This document shows positions 25,984 through 34,874 of a stretch of 40,924 nucleotides of DNA, in pieces. The DNA comes from JBKEAD01 sp047973165. Lineage in GTDB: Bacteria; Verrucomicrobiota; Verrucomicrobiia; Chthoniobacterales; JBKEAD01. The stretch is taken from assembly GCA_047973165.1 (NCBI GenBank), contig JBKEBM010000008.1, forward strand, positions 1 through 40,924. Reading direction: 5' to 3'. The notes under the pieces were generated by a model that saw nothing but the letters and a program-made list of their open reading frames with translations, had not been told where the DNA came from and ran no database searches. Within the stretch, counting starts at the first letter, position 1. Every line of letters starts with the position of its first letter. The position numbers and the translations under genes are program-made.

Positions 25984-27249
25984 TTATGCGTCCACCTTGC
26001 GGCGTTCAATGTGGGCGCCGAGGTCGTTTAGTTTTTCGTCGATGCGCTCGTAACCACGGTCGATGTGATAGACGCGGTTGATCTCGGTCGTTCCCTGGGC
26101 GGCGAGGCCTGCTAATACAAGTGCTGCAGAGGCTCGAAGGTCGCTGGCCATCACGGGTGCTGCCTCCAGGGTGCTTACGCCGTTGATGATTGCGGAATTG
26201 CCTTCGAGGTCGATGTTTGCACCCATGCGTTTGAGCTCGGCTACGTGCATGAAGCGCTTTGGAAAGACGTTATCGGTGACAATGCTGATGCCTTCGGTTG
26301 CGGCGAGGAGGGCGCACATTTGTGCCTGCATGTCGGTTGGAAAACCGGGGAAGGGCTGAGTTTCCAGGTGCAGCGGGCTGTGTTTTTCGGCGGGTTGGAT
26401 GCGGACAAAATCGCTGCCGATTTCGATGTTGTAGCCTGCTTTTTTGAGGGTGTCGGTGAGGGCGATGAGGTGCTCGGGGTTGGCCCGACAGATTTTTAAA
26501 TCTTTGCCGATAATGGCTCCGGCGATGAGAAAAGTGCCTGCTTCGATGCGGTCGGGGATGACTTCATGCTCGGCTCCATGGAGTTCACTAACGCCTTCGA
26601 CGACGATGTTTCGTGTTCCGGCTCCCTCGATTTTTGCTCCCATTTTGATGAGGAAGTTTGCGAGATCAACGACTTCGGGTTCCTCGGCAGCTCCGTCGAT
26701 GATGGTTGTTCCTTCGGCAAGGACGGCGGCCATCATTGCGTTGTCGGTGCCGAGGACAGTGGAGCCAAATTTACCGCGCATATTGATACGGGCACCACGA
26801 AGGGTGGGGGCAAGGACGCGAACATTTCCGGAGCGGACCCGGACGGCGGCTCCGAGAGCTTCCATGCTTTGGAGATGCAGGTCGATGGGGCGGTCGCCGA
26901 TCACGCAGCCGCCGGGGAGAGAGACGGTGGCGTCTCCCTCGCGACCCAGGAGGGGGCCGAGGAGGCAAATGGAGGCACGCATTTTTCGCACGATGTCGTA
27001 GGGGGCGGTCGAGGTGATGTTTTCGGCGCAGATGCGGACGGTGCCGCTTGCTCTCTCGACTTCGCAGCCCAGGCGGGAGAGGATGGTGAGCATGTAATGA
27101 ATATCGCTCAGATCGGGCACGCGCTGGATCACGCAAGGCTCCCTGGTCAGAAGAGTGGCGGCGAGGATGGGCAGAACGGAATTTTTTGAACCGCTGACGC
27201 GGACATTGCCGGAGAGAGGGTTTCCCCCGTGAACTAAGATTTTATCCAT
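25984..27249 (-). CDS. murA: UDP-N-acetylglucosamine 1-carboxyvinyltransferase
   Basis: MurA transfers enolpyruvate from PEP to UDP-GlcNAc, the first committed step of peptidoglycan synthesis. The 421-residue protein has the usual length. The N-terminal GSKNSVLPILAA block, the active-site Cys in LPGGCVIGDRPIDLH and the later PGFPTDMQAQ motif are all present. Because the site is Cys and not Asp, the enzyme is predicted to be of the fosfomycin-sensitive type. It follows prmC by 9 bp on the minus strand. Confidence 0.96.
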   Translation of the reverse strand: MDKILVHGGNPLSGNVRVSGSKNSVLPILAATLLTREPCVIQRVPDLSDIHYMLTILSRLGCEVERASGTVRICAENITSTAPYDIVRKMRASICLLGPLLGREGDATVSLPGGCVIGDRPIDLHLQSMEALGAAVRVRSGNVRVLAPTLRGARINMRGKFGSTVLGTDNAMMAAVLAEGTTIIDGAAEEPEVVDLANFLIKMGAKIEGAGTRNIVVEGVSELHGAEHEVIPDRIEAGTFLIAGAIIGKDLKICRANPEHLIALTDTLKKAGYNIEIGSDFVRIQPAEKHSPLHLETQPFPGFPTDMQAQMCALLAATEGISIVTDNVFPKRFMHVAELKRMGANIDLEGNSAIINGVSTLEAAPVMASDLRASAALVLAGLAAQGTTEINRVYHIDRGYERIDEKLNDLGAHIERRKVDA

Positions 27250-27258
27250 GGTTAGTAA

Positions 27259-28146
27259 TTATTTTTTGGCGATCAGGAATCGGACGAAGTCCTGATGATC
27301 CTTTTCAAAAAGCGTTGTTGCAAGACCGGATTTTTTACAAATTTCTTCGATGGTTTTTTCCTGTCCGCTTGAAAATTCGAGAGCGAGAAAAGCGTTGGGC
27401 GTAAGCCGGGTGGCGGCCTGTTCGATGAGTGGGCGGATGTAGTCGAGTCCGTCTGTGCCGCCGTCGAGAGCCTGGCGGGGTTCGTGGCTGAGTTCGCGTT
27501 GGAGCTGTGAGAGTTCTTCGCTTGGGATGTAGGGGAGGTTTGCGAGGATGGCGTGAAAAGTTTCGGGCTGATCGGGGAGGAGGGAGGTTTTTGAAAAGCG
27601 AATTTGTCGGGAGCCGGGGTGGCGGTCGGCATTTTTTTTGGCGAGAGCGAGCGCGTCTTCGGAGAGGTCTGTGGCGTGGATTTCTGTTGGGATTTTGTGT
27701 TCGGCAAGTTCTTCGGCAAGAGTGATGGCGATGACTCCGGAGCCGGTTCCGACGTCGGCGATCTTCAGTGCGGGCGGCTCCGCAGGGGAGGGATTATTTT
27801 TTAAATCTTCGTAAAGGCTGCTGAGGTGGGGGAGGGAAAGCTCGATGAGCTGTTCGGTCTCAGGGCGGGGGATGAGAGCGCGGGGGTCGCAGTGGAAGCT
27901 GCGTCCGAAGAAATCCCATTCGCCAAGTAAGTATTGGAGGGGGGTGCCGGTGGCGCGTTCGCGGATGGATTTACGGAGCGGGGCGCGTTCGTCGTCGGAG
28001 AGTGGGCGGTCGAATTCGAGATAGAGATCGAGGCGGCGTTTTCCCAGGGCGTGTGCCAGGAGGTGCTCGGCATTTAGTCGTGGATTTTCAACGCCGTTTT
28101 TTTCGAGCCAGGAAGTTGCGGATTGAATGACCTCCAGGACGGTCAT
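27259..28146 (-). CDS. prmC: Peptide chain release factor N5-glutamine methyltransferase
   Basis: PrmC methylates the Gln of the GGQ motif in release factors RF1 and RF2. The 295-residue protein has an N-terminal helical domain and a Rossmann methyltransferase domain with the SAM loop IADVGTGSGVIAI. The catalytic tetrapeptide, normally NPPY, reads NLPY here (ILANLPYIPSEE). It overlaps prfA by four bases (ATGA), which makes substrate and modifying enzyme translationally coupled. murA follows after 9 bp. Confidence 0.94.
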   Translation of the reverse strand: MTVLEVIQSATSWLEKNGVENPRLNAEHLLAHALGKRRLDLYLEFDRPLSDDERAPLRKSIRERATGTPLQYLLGEWDFFGRSFHCDPRALIPRPETEQLIELSLPHLSSLYEDLKNNPSPAEPPALKIADVGTGSGVIAITLAEELAEHKIPTEIHATDLSEDALALAKKNADRHPGSRQIRFSKTSLLPDQPETFHAILANLPYIPSEELSQLQRELSHEPRQALDGGTDGLDYIRPLIEQAATRLTPNAFLALEFSSGQEKTIEEICKKSGLATTLFEKDHQDFVRFLIAKK

Positions 28147-29222
28147 GTGGCGAGGCGGGCTTCTTCCAGGCGCTGGGCGACGTCGCTGGTGTAGAGGGCG
28201 TCGATCATTTCCTGGATTTCGCCGTCGAGGAAGCGGTCGAGGGTGTGGATGCTGCGTTCGATGCGGTGATCGGTTACGCGGTTCTGTGCGAAGTTGTAGG
28301 TGCGAATTTTTTCGTTTCGGTTGCCGCTGCCGATGAGGCTTTTTCGGTGGGCGGAGTATTTCTCGTGTTCTTCGCGAATTTTGTCTTCGAGCAGGCGGCT
28401 GCGGAGGATTTGCAGGGCGCGTTCTTTGTTTTGTTGCTGGCTGCGTCCGTCCTGACAGCGCACGATGCGTCCGGTCGGTATGTGCATGACCTGGACGGCG
28501 GAGTCGGTAGTGTTAACGCCCTGGCCACCGGGGCCGCCGGCGCGGCAGACTTCGATGCGGATTTCGTCGGGTTTGAGTTCGATATCGACTTCTTCGGCTT
28601 CGGGGAGGACGGCGACGGTAGCCGTGGAGGTGTGGACGCGTCCCTGGGTCTCGGTGGCGGGGACTCGCTGGACACGGTGGACACCGCTTTCGAAGCGTAG
28701 TTTTCGGAAGACGGCGTCGCCGGTCATTTTAAAAATAACATTGCGGAATCCGCCGAGGTCGGAGGGGGTGGCTTCGACGTCTTCGATTTTGAGGTTCGCC
28801 AGCTCGGTATATCGGGAATACATGCGGAAGAGGTCGGCAGCGAAGATGGCAGCTTCGGTTCCGCCTGTGCCGGCGCGGATTTCGACGACGGCGTCGCGGT
28901 CTTCGCCTGGCTCGGGTGGGAGTAAGGCAATTTGGAGTTCCTGCTCGGCGAGGGGAAGTTCGTGTTCGAGGGTTTGGATTTCGCTTTGGGCGAGTTTGGC
29001 AAATTCTTCGTCGTCTGAGTCTGCGAGTTCGCGATTTTCTGTGAGCTCACGTTGGATACGGCAGAAGTTTTCCCAGAGTTCGCCGAGTTTTTTTAGTTGG
29101 GAGTGTTCACGCAGGAGAGTTTTTGCGCGGGCGGGTTGGTCGTAGATTTGGCCAGCCGCGATTTCCCGGTCGATTTCTTCAAATCGAGCGAGCTTGCGTT
29201 CAACGAGCGTGGCAAAGTCCAT
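28143..29222 (-). CDS. prfA: Peptide chain release factor 1
   Basis: RF1 recognises UAA and UAG stop codons and triggers peptide release. The 359-residue protein carries the GGQ motif in RAGGPGGQGVNTTDSA and the PxT-type tripeptide in VPATETQGRVHTS, which identifies RF1 rather than RF2. The start ATG lies about 5 bp after the T-run of a terminator hairpin that ends rpmE, with no clear Shine-Dalgarno sequence. It overlaps prmC by four bases. Confidence 0.96.
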   Translation of the reverse strand: MDFATLVERKLARFEEIDREIAAGQIYDQPARAKTLLREHSQLKKLGELWENFCRIQRELTENRELADSDDEEFAKLAQSEIQTLEHELPLAEQELQIALLPPEPGEDRDAVVEIRAGTGGTEAAIFAADLFRMYSRYTELANLKIEDVEATPSDLGGFRNVIFKMTGDAVFRKLRFESGVHRVQRVPATETQGRVHTSTATVAVLPEAEEVDIELKPDEIRIEVCRAGGPGGQGVNTTDSAVQVMHIPTGRIVRCQDGRSQQQNKERALQILRSRLLEDKIREEHEKYSAHRKSLIGSGNRNEKIRTYNFAQNRVTDHRIERSIHTLDRFLDGEIQEMIDALYTSDVAQRLEEARLAT

Positions 29223-29226
29223 AAAT

Positions 29227-29272
29227 AAAAAACGGTGTGGGTCTCCGGTTTAAAGGGAGCCCGCACCGTTTT
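29227..29272 (-). terminator. Intrinsic terminator between rpmE and prfA
   Basis: A long stem in which ACGGTGCGGG-CTCCC pairs, with one wobble and a bulge, to GGAGACCCACACCGT. On the minus strand it is followed directly by TTTTTTATTT and then the prfA start codon. Its A-rich other flank means it may be bidirectional. It should end rpmE transcripts or act as an attenuator for prfA. Confidence 0.8.
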
Positions 29273-29290
29273 GAGAAAGTGTTTGGTGAG

Positions 29291-29515
29291 CTAGATTTTT
29301 TTGCGGCGAGGTGCTTTGGCACTACCGTAGCGGCGGGAGAATTTCTCAACACGTCCGGCGGTATCCACAAATTTTTGCTCTCCGGTAAAGAACGGGTGGC
29401 AGGCGCCGCAAATCCCGAGTTTAAGGTTTTCGCTGGTCGAGCGTGTGCGATAAACCGCACCACAGGTGCAGGTGACGACCAAGTCTGCGTAGTTTGGATG
29501 AATGTCTGTTTTCAT
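29291..29515 (-). CDS. rpmE: 50S ribosomal protein L31
   Basis: A 74-residue protein starting MKTDIHPNYADLVVTCTCG. It has the CxC and CxxC pairs (TCTCG, GICGACHPFF) of the zinc-binding form of L31 and the conserved GEQKFVDTAGRVEKFSRRYG. An in-frame Met 16 codons upstream is rejected because the family begins with MKxDIHP. It is upstream of prfA and divergent from the EIIC-EAL gene. Confidence 0.96.
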   Translation of the reverse strand: MKTDIHPNYADLVVTCTCGAVYRTRSTSENLKLGICGACHPFFTGEQKFVDTAGRVEKFSRRYGSAKAPRRKKI

Positions 29516-29598
29516 GATTTCGGAAAAGCGGGACATCATCGTGTCGGAATGCCTGTGAGGCAAGGATTTTTGTGAAGATTTTTAAAGCAGATGCTTGA

Positions 29599-29610
29599 TA
29601 TTGATCAATA
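29599..29610. promoter_or_regulatory. 12-bp palindrome between divergent rpmE and EIIC-EAL genes
   Basis: TATTGATCAATA is a perfect palindrome in the region separating the two divergent genes. On the minus strand it overlaps a possible -35 (TTGATC) with a TTAAAA candidate -10 17 bp further on, toward rpmE. It may be an operator, but a chance palindrome cannot be excluded. Confidence 0.3.
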
Positions 29611-29689
29611 CAGATGAATAGGCTGGAGCTGTGAGTGTGTCTGCCACATGCTTTGCTGAAGAGGAGCTTCAGGTAACTTTTTCATTTTT

Positions 29690-31708
29690 ATGAAGGTGAG
29701 TCCGGAAATCCGTAGTGTGGTTGAGCGGATTTTGGCGGCTTATCGTGAGGGGTTTATTTTAGTGCTTCCCCTGACGCTTTTGCTTGCGATGTGGGAGCTG
29801 TTGGTGAGTTGGTTTCCGCAATATTTTTCGGATTTTTCGGAGAAGCTGCTTATTCAGGGGATGGCGGCTTTTCCGATTTTGAGCATGGTTTTTATTTGTG
29901 CCTGCATGGCGCGTTTGTTTCATGTAAACGGGACTATCAGTATTTTGCTGGCGGTGGGGATTTTTGCCACGATTCAGCCTTTAAAGACGGGCTTTGATGC
30001 GATAGAGCTTCTGCATACGGGGCATTTCAGCGGGCTGGCGATTTTGCTTCCGTTGTGGGTTACCTGGCTGTTGTCTTCGATGCGAAGGCTCAGATTCCTT
30101 CCGAAGTCATGGGGTATTTTTGTGCCGGAGCGGGTGCTGGATATTTTTGCTCAGACGCCGGTTTTTTTTATTGGGTATGGGATTAGTATTGCTGCCCTTG
30201 CTCTGGTTTTTCAATCGGGCGTTATAGGCTGGGGGGTGGCGACGGCGGCTGGTTCTTTTCATCAGCTTCCGGATCAGTTGGTGTTGACGCTGCGTGTTTT
30301 TTGTAACCAATTGCTTTGGATGGTCGGGGTGCATGGAGCGAAGACTTTGGAGACGATTTTTCCACCGGCTCTTTATAACGATCCGCTTTTTGGCACTTTG
30401 TCGCACCGGGAATTTATGACGGTTTACTCGGTATATGGCGGATCGGGTGCTGCGCTGAGTTTAATTATTGCGGTTTTTATAATTGCCAGAGACAGGCATT
30501 CTCGAGCTGTGGCGAAGGCAGCGCTGCCGTTTTCCATTTTCAATATTGGTGAGATCGTGGTGTATGGATTGCCGACGGCTTTTAATCCGTATTTTTTTCT
30601 GCCTTTTGTGTTTGCACCTGTCATCAGTACGAATCTGGCGTATGTGCTGCTGGGGGTATTTGAAGTTCACTTTCCGGTTTCCAATATGGCCTGGACGACG
30701 CCGGCGATTTTGAATTCCTATCAGCTTTCTGATGGAAACTGGGCTGCGGTGTTGATTCAGGTTCTGGTTATCTCTCTTTCGGTTGTTTTTTATCTTCCTT
30801 TTGTGAGGGCATATTCGAAGGCGATGCTGAAGACAAATGCTGAGGGTTACGCTTTGTTCAGGGGAAGTTTTGAAGCTGTTGGGAATGTGGAGTCAACGCT
30901 GTCATTTCAACGTTCTCAGTCACATGTGGTTGGTTTGAATCGTCGCCTGAATCGTGTCCTGGAAGCTTTTGAAGATGGTGCTTTCACGCTCCAGTATCAA
31001 CCGATGATCGACGTGAAATTGTGGCAGGCTACTTGCTATGAAGCTCTGCTGCGTCCGCTGCCCGGGAAGTGCGATATGCAGACCGGAGAAATTATTGAAA
31101 TTCTGGAGGAGAGTAAAATGGTTTCAATTTTGGATCGTTGGACCTGTAAAAGGGTGGGGGAGGATTTGGAAGCATTAGGGGAAGCCGGGCGTCAGCTTTC
31201 ATGCAGTGTCAATATCCATCCCCATACTTTGATGCTGAAAGAAGGTCTGGAAATGGTCCGTAACCAACTCGGGGGATTCAATATCAGGATTGAGATGGTC
31301 GAGCGTGGTTTTTCGCAGGATAAGGGGGTTTTGAATCAGATTCAAAAGCTTGTGGATTCGGGAATAATTATTTTGATGGATGACTTTGGGGCCGGAGAAT
31401 CGAACCTGTCTCTTCTTGCGGATATTCCGGCAAGCACTGTGAAGCTGGATCGGAATTTACTGCTGGCCAGCGAGCGCCCGGGTGGACGATTGGTTTTTGA
31501 GCAGACCTGCAAGACCTGCTCTCTGCTTGGCAAAGGAATCGTTGCTGAGGGTGTGGAGACGAAGCAGCAACTTATTCGGGTGATGCAGGCGGGAGTACCG
31601 TTTGCGCAGGGCTGGTATTTCAGTAAAGCTCTCCCGCTGGATGAGGCGATCCGGTATGAGCCGGATGAGGGCTTGCGTCCGACTGAGGCGGAAATGGAAA
31701 AGGGGTGA
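29690..31708 (+). CDS. PTS EIIC-like membrane domain fused to EAL phosphodiesterase
   Basis: A 672-residue fusion. Residues ~1-385 form a multi-spanning lactose/cellobiose-type PTS EIIC domain, with the signature FNIGEIVVYGLPTAFNPYFF. Residues ~405-650 form a cytoplasmic EAL domain that should hydrolyse cyclic di-GMP. The catalytic set is complete: YEALLRP, the Asn in SVNIHP, EMVE, MDDFGAG, the Lys in VKLDR, AEGVET and AQGWYF. No EIIA or EIIB domain or gene is adjacent, so it is more likely a sugar sensor tied to cyclic di-GMP breakdown than a working permease. It is transcribed alone. Confidence 0.88.
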   Translation: MKVSPEIRSVVERILAAYREGFILVLPLTLLLAMWELLVSWFPQYFSDFSEKLLIQGMAAFPILSMVFICACMARLFHVNGTISILLAVGIFATIQPLKTGFDAIELLHTGHFSGLAILLPLWVTWLLSSMRRLRFLPKSWGIFVPERVLDIFAQTPVFFIGYGISIAALALVFQSGVIGWGVATAAGSFHQLPDQLVLTLRVFCNQLLWMVGVHGAKTLETIFPPALYNDPLFGTLSHREFMTVYSVYGGSGAALSLIIAVFIIARDRHSRAVAKAALPFSIFNIGEIVVYGLPTAFNPYFFLPFVFAPVISTNLAYVLLGVFEVHFPVSNMAWTTPAILNSYQLSDGNWAAVLIQVLVISLSVVFYLPFVRAYSKAMLKTNAEGYALFRGSFEAVGNVESTLSFQRSQSHVVGLNRRLNRVLEAFEDGAFTLQYQPMIDVKLWQATCYEALLRPLPGKCDMQTGEIIEILEESKMVSILDRWTCKRVGEDLEALGEAGRQLSCSVNIHPHTLMLKEGLEMVRNQLGGFNIRIEMVERGFSQDKGVLNQIQKLVDSGIIILMDDFGAGESNLSLLADIPASTVKLDRNLLLASERPGGRLVFEQTCKTCSLLGKGIVAEGVETKQQLIRVMQAGVPFAQGWYFSKALPLDEAIRYEPDEGLRPTEAEMEKG

Positions 31709-31810
31709 CTGCATCCCCGCAGACACCTGAAATGAGATGCTAAAGACTGATTATACCTTATTTGAAGAGAAGTGTCTGTATGATCGATTCGGTTTAGCGT
31801 GTTTGCAAGC

Positions 31811-33301
31811 TCACCACGAGTAAAGGACGGTGTAGGTGATGCTGCGTTTTTCGTCGGGTTTTAGTTCGACGCGAAACTCGATTTCGTCGGAGCTGAGTTT
31901 CAGGAATGGGAGGGATTTTTCGGTGATTTCCCAGGTGTGCCAGCGGAAGAGATGCTCGACGACGAGGATGGTGACGGCTTCTTCTTTACGGTTGGTGAGG
32001 GTGATCTCCCAGGATTCTTTGGCCCACTTTTCGGAGGTGTTGAGTTGGAAATCGGTGCGTGTGCGTTTACCGACCAGGTCAAAGGCATCGCCGGTGTGGA
32101 TGCGGATTTTTTCGTTTTTGGGCGTGTGGTCGATCAGGTTTTCGCCGACGAATTCGATCTGCTCACCGTTGCTGCGGTAGAAGCGGATGTTGCCTTTGGG
32201 CAGGGGGATGCCGAGGCCGTTTTCTTTGGTGTTTTCAAATTCGCGGAGGATGGCGACTTTGGTGTTGCTGTCGGTTCCGAATTCTTCATTGGTGCGGCGG
32301 CTGGCGGGGTTGTATCCGCGCCATTGGTTCCAGTCGAGATCGATTCCGTCGTAAACGTAGAGGAGTTTGCTTTTGATTCCGGCTGCGCGGACAAACTCGA
32401 CTTGTTTGGTCTCGCGGTCGCGGAGGGTACTGGGGTTTTCGAGGGTGTAGAGATGGTATTCGTCGAAGGCTTTCTCTGTGACAGCGGGAGGAGTTGCCAT
32501 TGCCCTGGCAGCTAATCTGCCTCCGACTGCTTCCATGTCCATCCTATGACTCGGATCGATTTTATTTACGTCACCTGCCATGAGTTTGATTTTAGCGTCG
32601 GGAAAATCGCGACCGCTTTGGTTGTCGATGGTAACCCAGCCGACGAGATCGAGGTCGTCGCCTTTTTCGGGGGCGATGACATTGTAACTGGCGAGCCAGG
32701 ACATGCCGCCGGTGATGTAGCTGAGTTCGGCGTCGGTCTGAAGCTCCTTGTCGGATTTAATTTTCCAGTTGAGCTGAGGTTTGAGAATGGCGTCGTCGCC
32801 GAGTGAGGGAAAGAGGGGCTGGCCGGGGAGACCGAAGCGGATTTGGCCATCGAATAAAATGATGGGTTCGCTGCTGCCGACGGGGAAATTTACCTGGCGA
32901 CGCTGCATGGTCGGCTGGATGCTCGGTGTGTAACCCGAACGTATGATTTTTCCTTTGCTGATGACGTCGGGTTTATTTGGATTCCTGATGAGAAAGTCGA
33001 TTTCTTTACCCTCGAAGATTGAGAGGAGAAGGCCCTGGGAAATGGGATCGTTGCGATAGTTTTGCTCCAGAATTTGAATGGGCGTGCCGGACGGATCGCG
33101 GAGGATGACCGAGTCGGGTTCGAGCAGGAGGGTGGCACCATCGAAGCGAACATCATTGACGCCTTGTTTGAGATCAAGGGGCACCGAGTCGCACACGACG
33201 GCAAAGTTTTGATTGTAGATGGTGAGGCTGGGAGCGGCCTGAGTGGGATTTGTCTGAAAAACAAAAAAGAGCAACAGCAGAAAAGGAGAGAGATATTTCA
33301 T
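31811..33301 (-). CDS. Exported DUF4139 protein
   Basis: From MKYLSPFLLLLFFVFQ the protein is 496 residues, with a hydrophobic signal peptide ending near ...PTQAAPS. An in-frame Met 21 codons upstream would bury the signal and is rejected. The rest is beta-rich, with YNVIAPEKGDDLDLVGWVT and DLVGKRTRTDF-type segments and a C-terminal RSITYTVLYSW strand. This resembles the DUF4139 family, whose function is unknown. A periplasmic or outer-membrane location is likely. It stands alone; no partner is obvious. Confidence 0.75.
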   Translation of the reverse strand: MKYLSPFLLLLFFVFQTNPTQAAPSLTIYNQNFAVVCDSVPLDLKQGVNDVRFDGATLLLEPDSVILRDPSGTPIQILEQNYRNDPISQGLLLSIFEGKEIDFLIRNPNKPDVISKGKIIRSGYTPSIQPTMQRRQVNFPVGSSEPIILFDGQIRFGLPGQPLFPSLGDDAILKPQLNWKIKSDKELQTDAELSYITGGMSWLASYNVIAPEKGDDLDLVGWVTIDNQSGRDFPDAKIKLMAGDVNKIDPSHRMDMEAVGGRLAARAMATPPAVTEKAFDEYHLYTLENPSTLRDRETKQVEFVRAAGIKSKLLYVYDGIDLDWNQWRGYNPASRRTNEEFGTDSNTKVAILREFENTKENGLGIPLPKGNIRFYRSNGEQIEFVGENLIDHTPKNEKIRIHTGDAFDLVGKRTRTDFQLNTSEKWAKESWEITLTNRKEEAVTILVVEHLFRWHTWEITEKSLPFLKLSSDEIEFRVELKPDEKRSITYTVLYSW

Positions 33302-33376
33302 AATTGGGATTCTATGGAGACAACGTGCGACTTCGAGTTTTATTAGCGATTTAAAAAAAATCATAAAAAAATTCGT

Positions 33377-33394
33377 GTGATATCACGATTGACA
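33377..33394 (+). promoter_or_regulatory. Palindrome and -35 box upstream of tRNA-His
   Basis: A perfect 10-bp palindrome, GTGATATCAC, is followed 2 bp later by a consensus -35, TTGACA (33389-33394). The -10 region about 17-18 bp on (CAGACT) is weak. Spacing to the tRNA at 33439 suits a tRNA promoter. Confidence 0.4.
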
Positions 33395-33438
33395 AGCCGG
33401 GGTAGCGGAAGCAGACTGTGCCCTCTTCGGATTCAAAT

Positions 33439-33514
33439 GGTGGCCGTAGTTCAATGGTAGAGCGCCAGATTGTGGTTCTGGTTGTTGCGGGTTCGAGTCC
33501 CGTCGGTCACCCCA
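33439..33514 (+). tRNA. tRNA-His (GTG)
   Basis: A complete cloverleaf: acceptor GTGGCCG pairs with CGGTCAC (one G-T wobble). The D arm is TTCAATGGTAGAGC, the anticodon stem CCAGA/TCTGG encloses the loop TTGTGGT with anticodon GTG, and the T arm is GCGGG-TTCGAGT-CCCGT. The extra G at -1 and the discriminator C are the histidine identity pair. The CCA end is encoded. Confidence 0.97.
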
Positions 33515-33533
33515 ATTTTTTAAGAGGGTATTT

Positions 33534-34829
33534 TTATTTTCGGTCAGCGAGTTTTTCTTTCGTAGACCAGAGGCCGGCTGAGGGGGTGCTGATAAAGAAA
33601 ACTTCTTCTCCGTCGGGCATGGTGTTCCACCCTTCTTTCATGCTTGCCGGGTTGTAGCGTTCGAGTGCTGTATTGAGATCGGCGTATTCATAATGAACAC
33701 TTTCGATTTCTTCCCTGGAGAGGCTTTTGGTGGCGTAACGGATTGTGAAACGGCCTTCTGAGGTGCCGTGCACGAGGTGTGCGGTGCCGTGGGCGATATC
33801 GTGCATATCGGTATTGGCGGGGTCCCGGTAGAGTTGCAGGATTTTTTCTGTATTTTGGTAGCCGTATTTGCGTATGAGGGCATCCACTTCGGGTTGTTCG
33901 CCGAAGCGTTCCACACCGGGGGCGATGATGAGTAGTTCACCGCCGTCAGCCATGGCCATACGGGTGCGATAAACCGCTTTATTTGCGACCCAGGTGGCGC
34001 GGAATTCGTCGGCCTGCATGATAGCGACTATTTTTTTGACAGGCTTATCGAAAGTGGTGATATTTTGTTCTCTGCTGCGTCGGGCGGCCATGAGATAAGT
34101 TTCGAGATCGTCTCCGACATAGACGCCTGAGTGGACGAGCTGGTTGTTGCTGTCGCGCTGCATGACGACCTGGAGGTAGACATCCGGCAAATGTCCCAGA
34201 AATTGTTCTTCGGCCTGGTTGTAGCAGGCTCGCAGGGGAGTAATGAGGTTACCAAGGTTATTTTCTATGCCGTAAACACCTGCTGCGATGTGCGAGGCGC
34301 AGATCGTTTCTTTGCCGCCCAGGCCGATAAAGTAGTTTTTATTGTGGTTGGCAAAGCCGAGAACTTCGTGCGGAACGACATGACCGATATTGATAATGAG
34401 GTCCCAGGGTTCGTCAATCAACATGGAGTTGAGTGCCAGGGGGATTTTCCAGTCAGCTTTGCCCAGGGTGGTTTCAGCGACTTTTGAAGCCGGGATTTCA
34501 CCGATGTGGGTGACACCGTTTTTCCAGTCGTGAGCGTGGATGCGCTCATTTGGGATGCTTCCAAACATCCATCGATTTTCTTCTTCGGTGTGTGGAACGT
34601 GCTGGCCGAGGGTCGGGATGACGTGGATGTCTGCATCCGGCAGGAGCTTATAGAGGGTTTCGGTGATCCATCCGGCTCCACTGTGAGCGCGGGTGAGATC
34701 GGGAGGAAGTAAGAGGACCCGTTTGAGATCGGGGTTGATTCACTCGCGGGCCTGTTCGATGAGGCGAGAGCAAAGATTTTCGATTTCAGGACGAGATATG
34801 GCGGGAGCTTCGTGATGGAACCAGGGCAT
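33534..34829 (-). pseudogene. LarA-like (lactate racemase family) gene with in-frame TGA
   Basis: Read through, this is a 431-residue protein of the LarA/DUF2088 family, starting MPWFHHEAPAISRPE at 34829, with the DLTR motif near residue 44. Codon 30, at 34740-34742, is TGA (context ...EQARE-stop-INPDL...). No usual start codon follows until the Met at 34568, which would lose the DLTR motif. The block that is normally GFSGGRK-like reads GFANHNKN, so it is not a canonical lactate racemase. It may be a recent nonsense mutant (CGA to TGA) or a sequencing error; recoding is less likely. The gene is otherwise intact. Confidence 0.7.
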
Positions 34830-34874
34830 AGGGAATTTCCGGAGTCTGAGAGAAGTAGTTGTATAACGCAAGAA

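Noticed and set aside
31709..31725. CATCCCCGC near the end of the EIIC-EAL gene as a CRISPR repeat trace
   Set aside because: Only nine bases match and the stem partner GCGGGG is absent.
34740..34742. Selenocysteine reading of the TGA in the LarA-like gene
   Set aside because: Only a weak 4-bp stem is seen downstream and the position is not a known redox or catalytic site; a CGA to TGA change is simpler.
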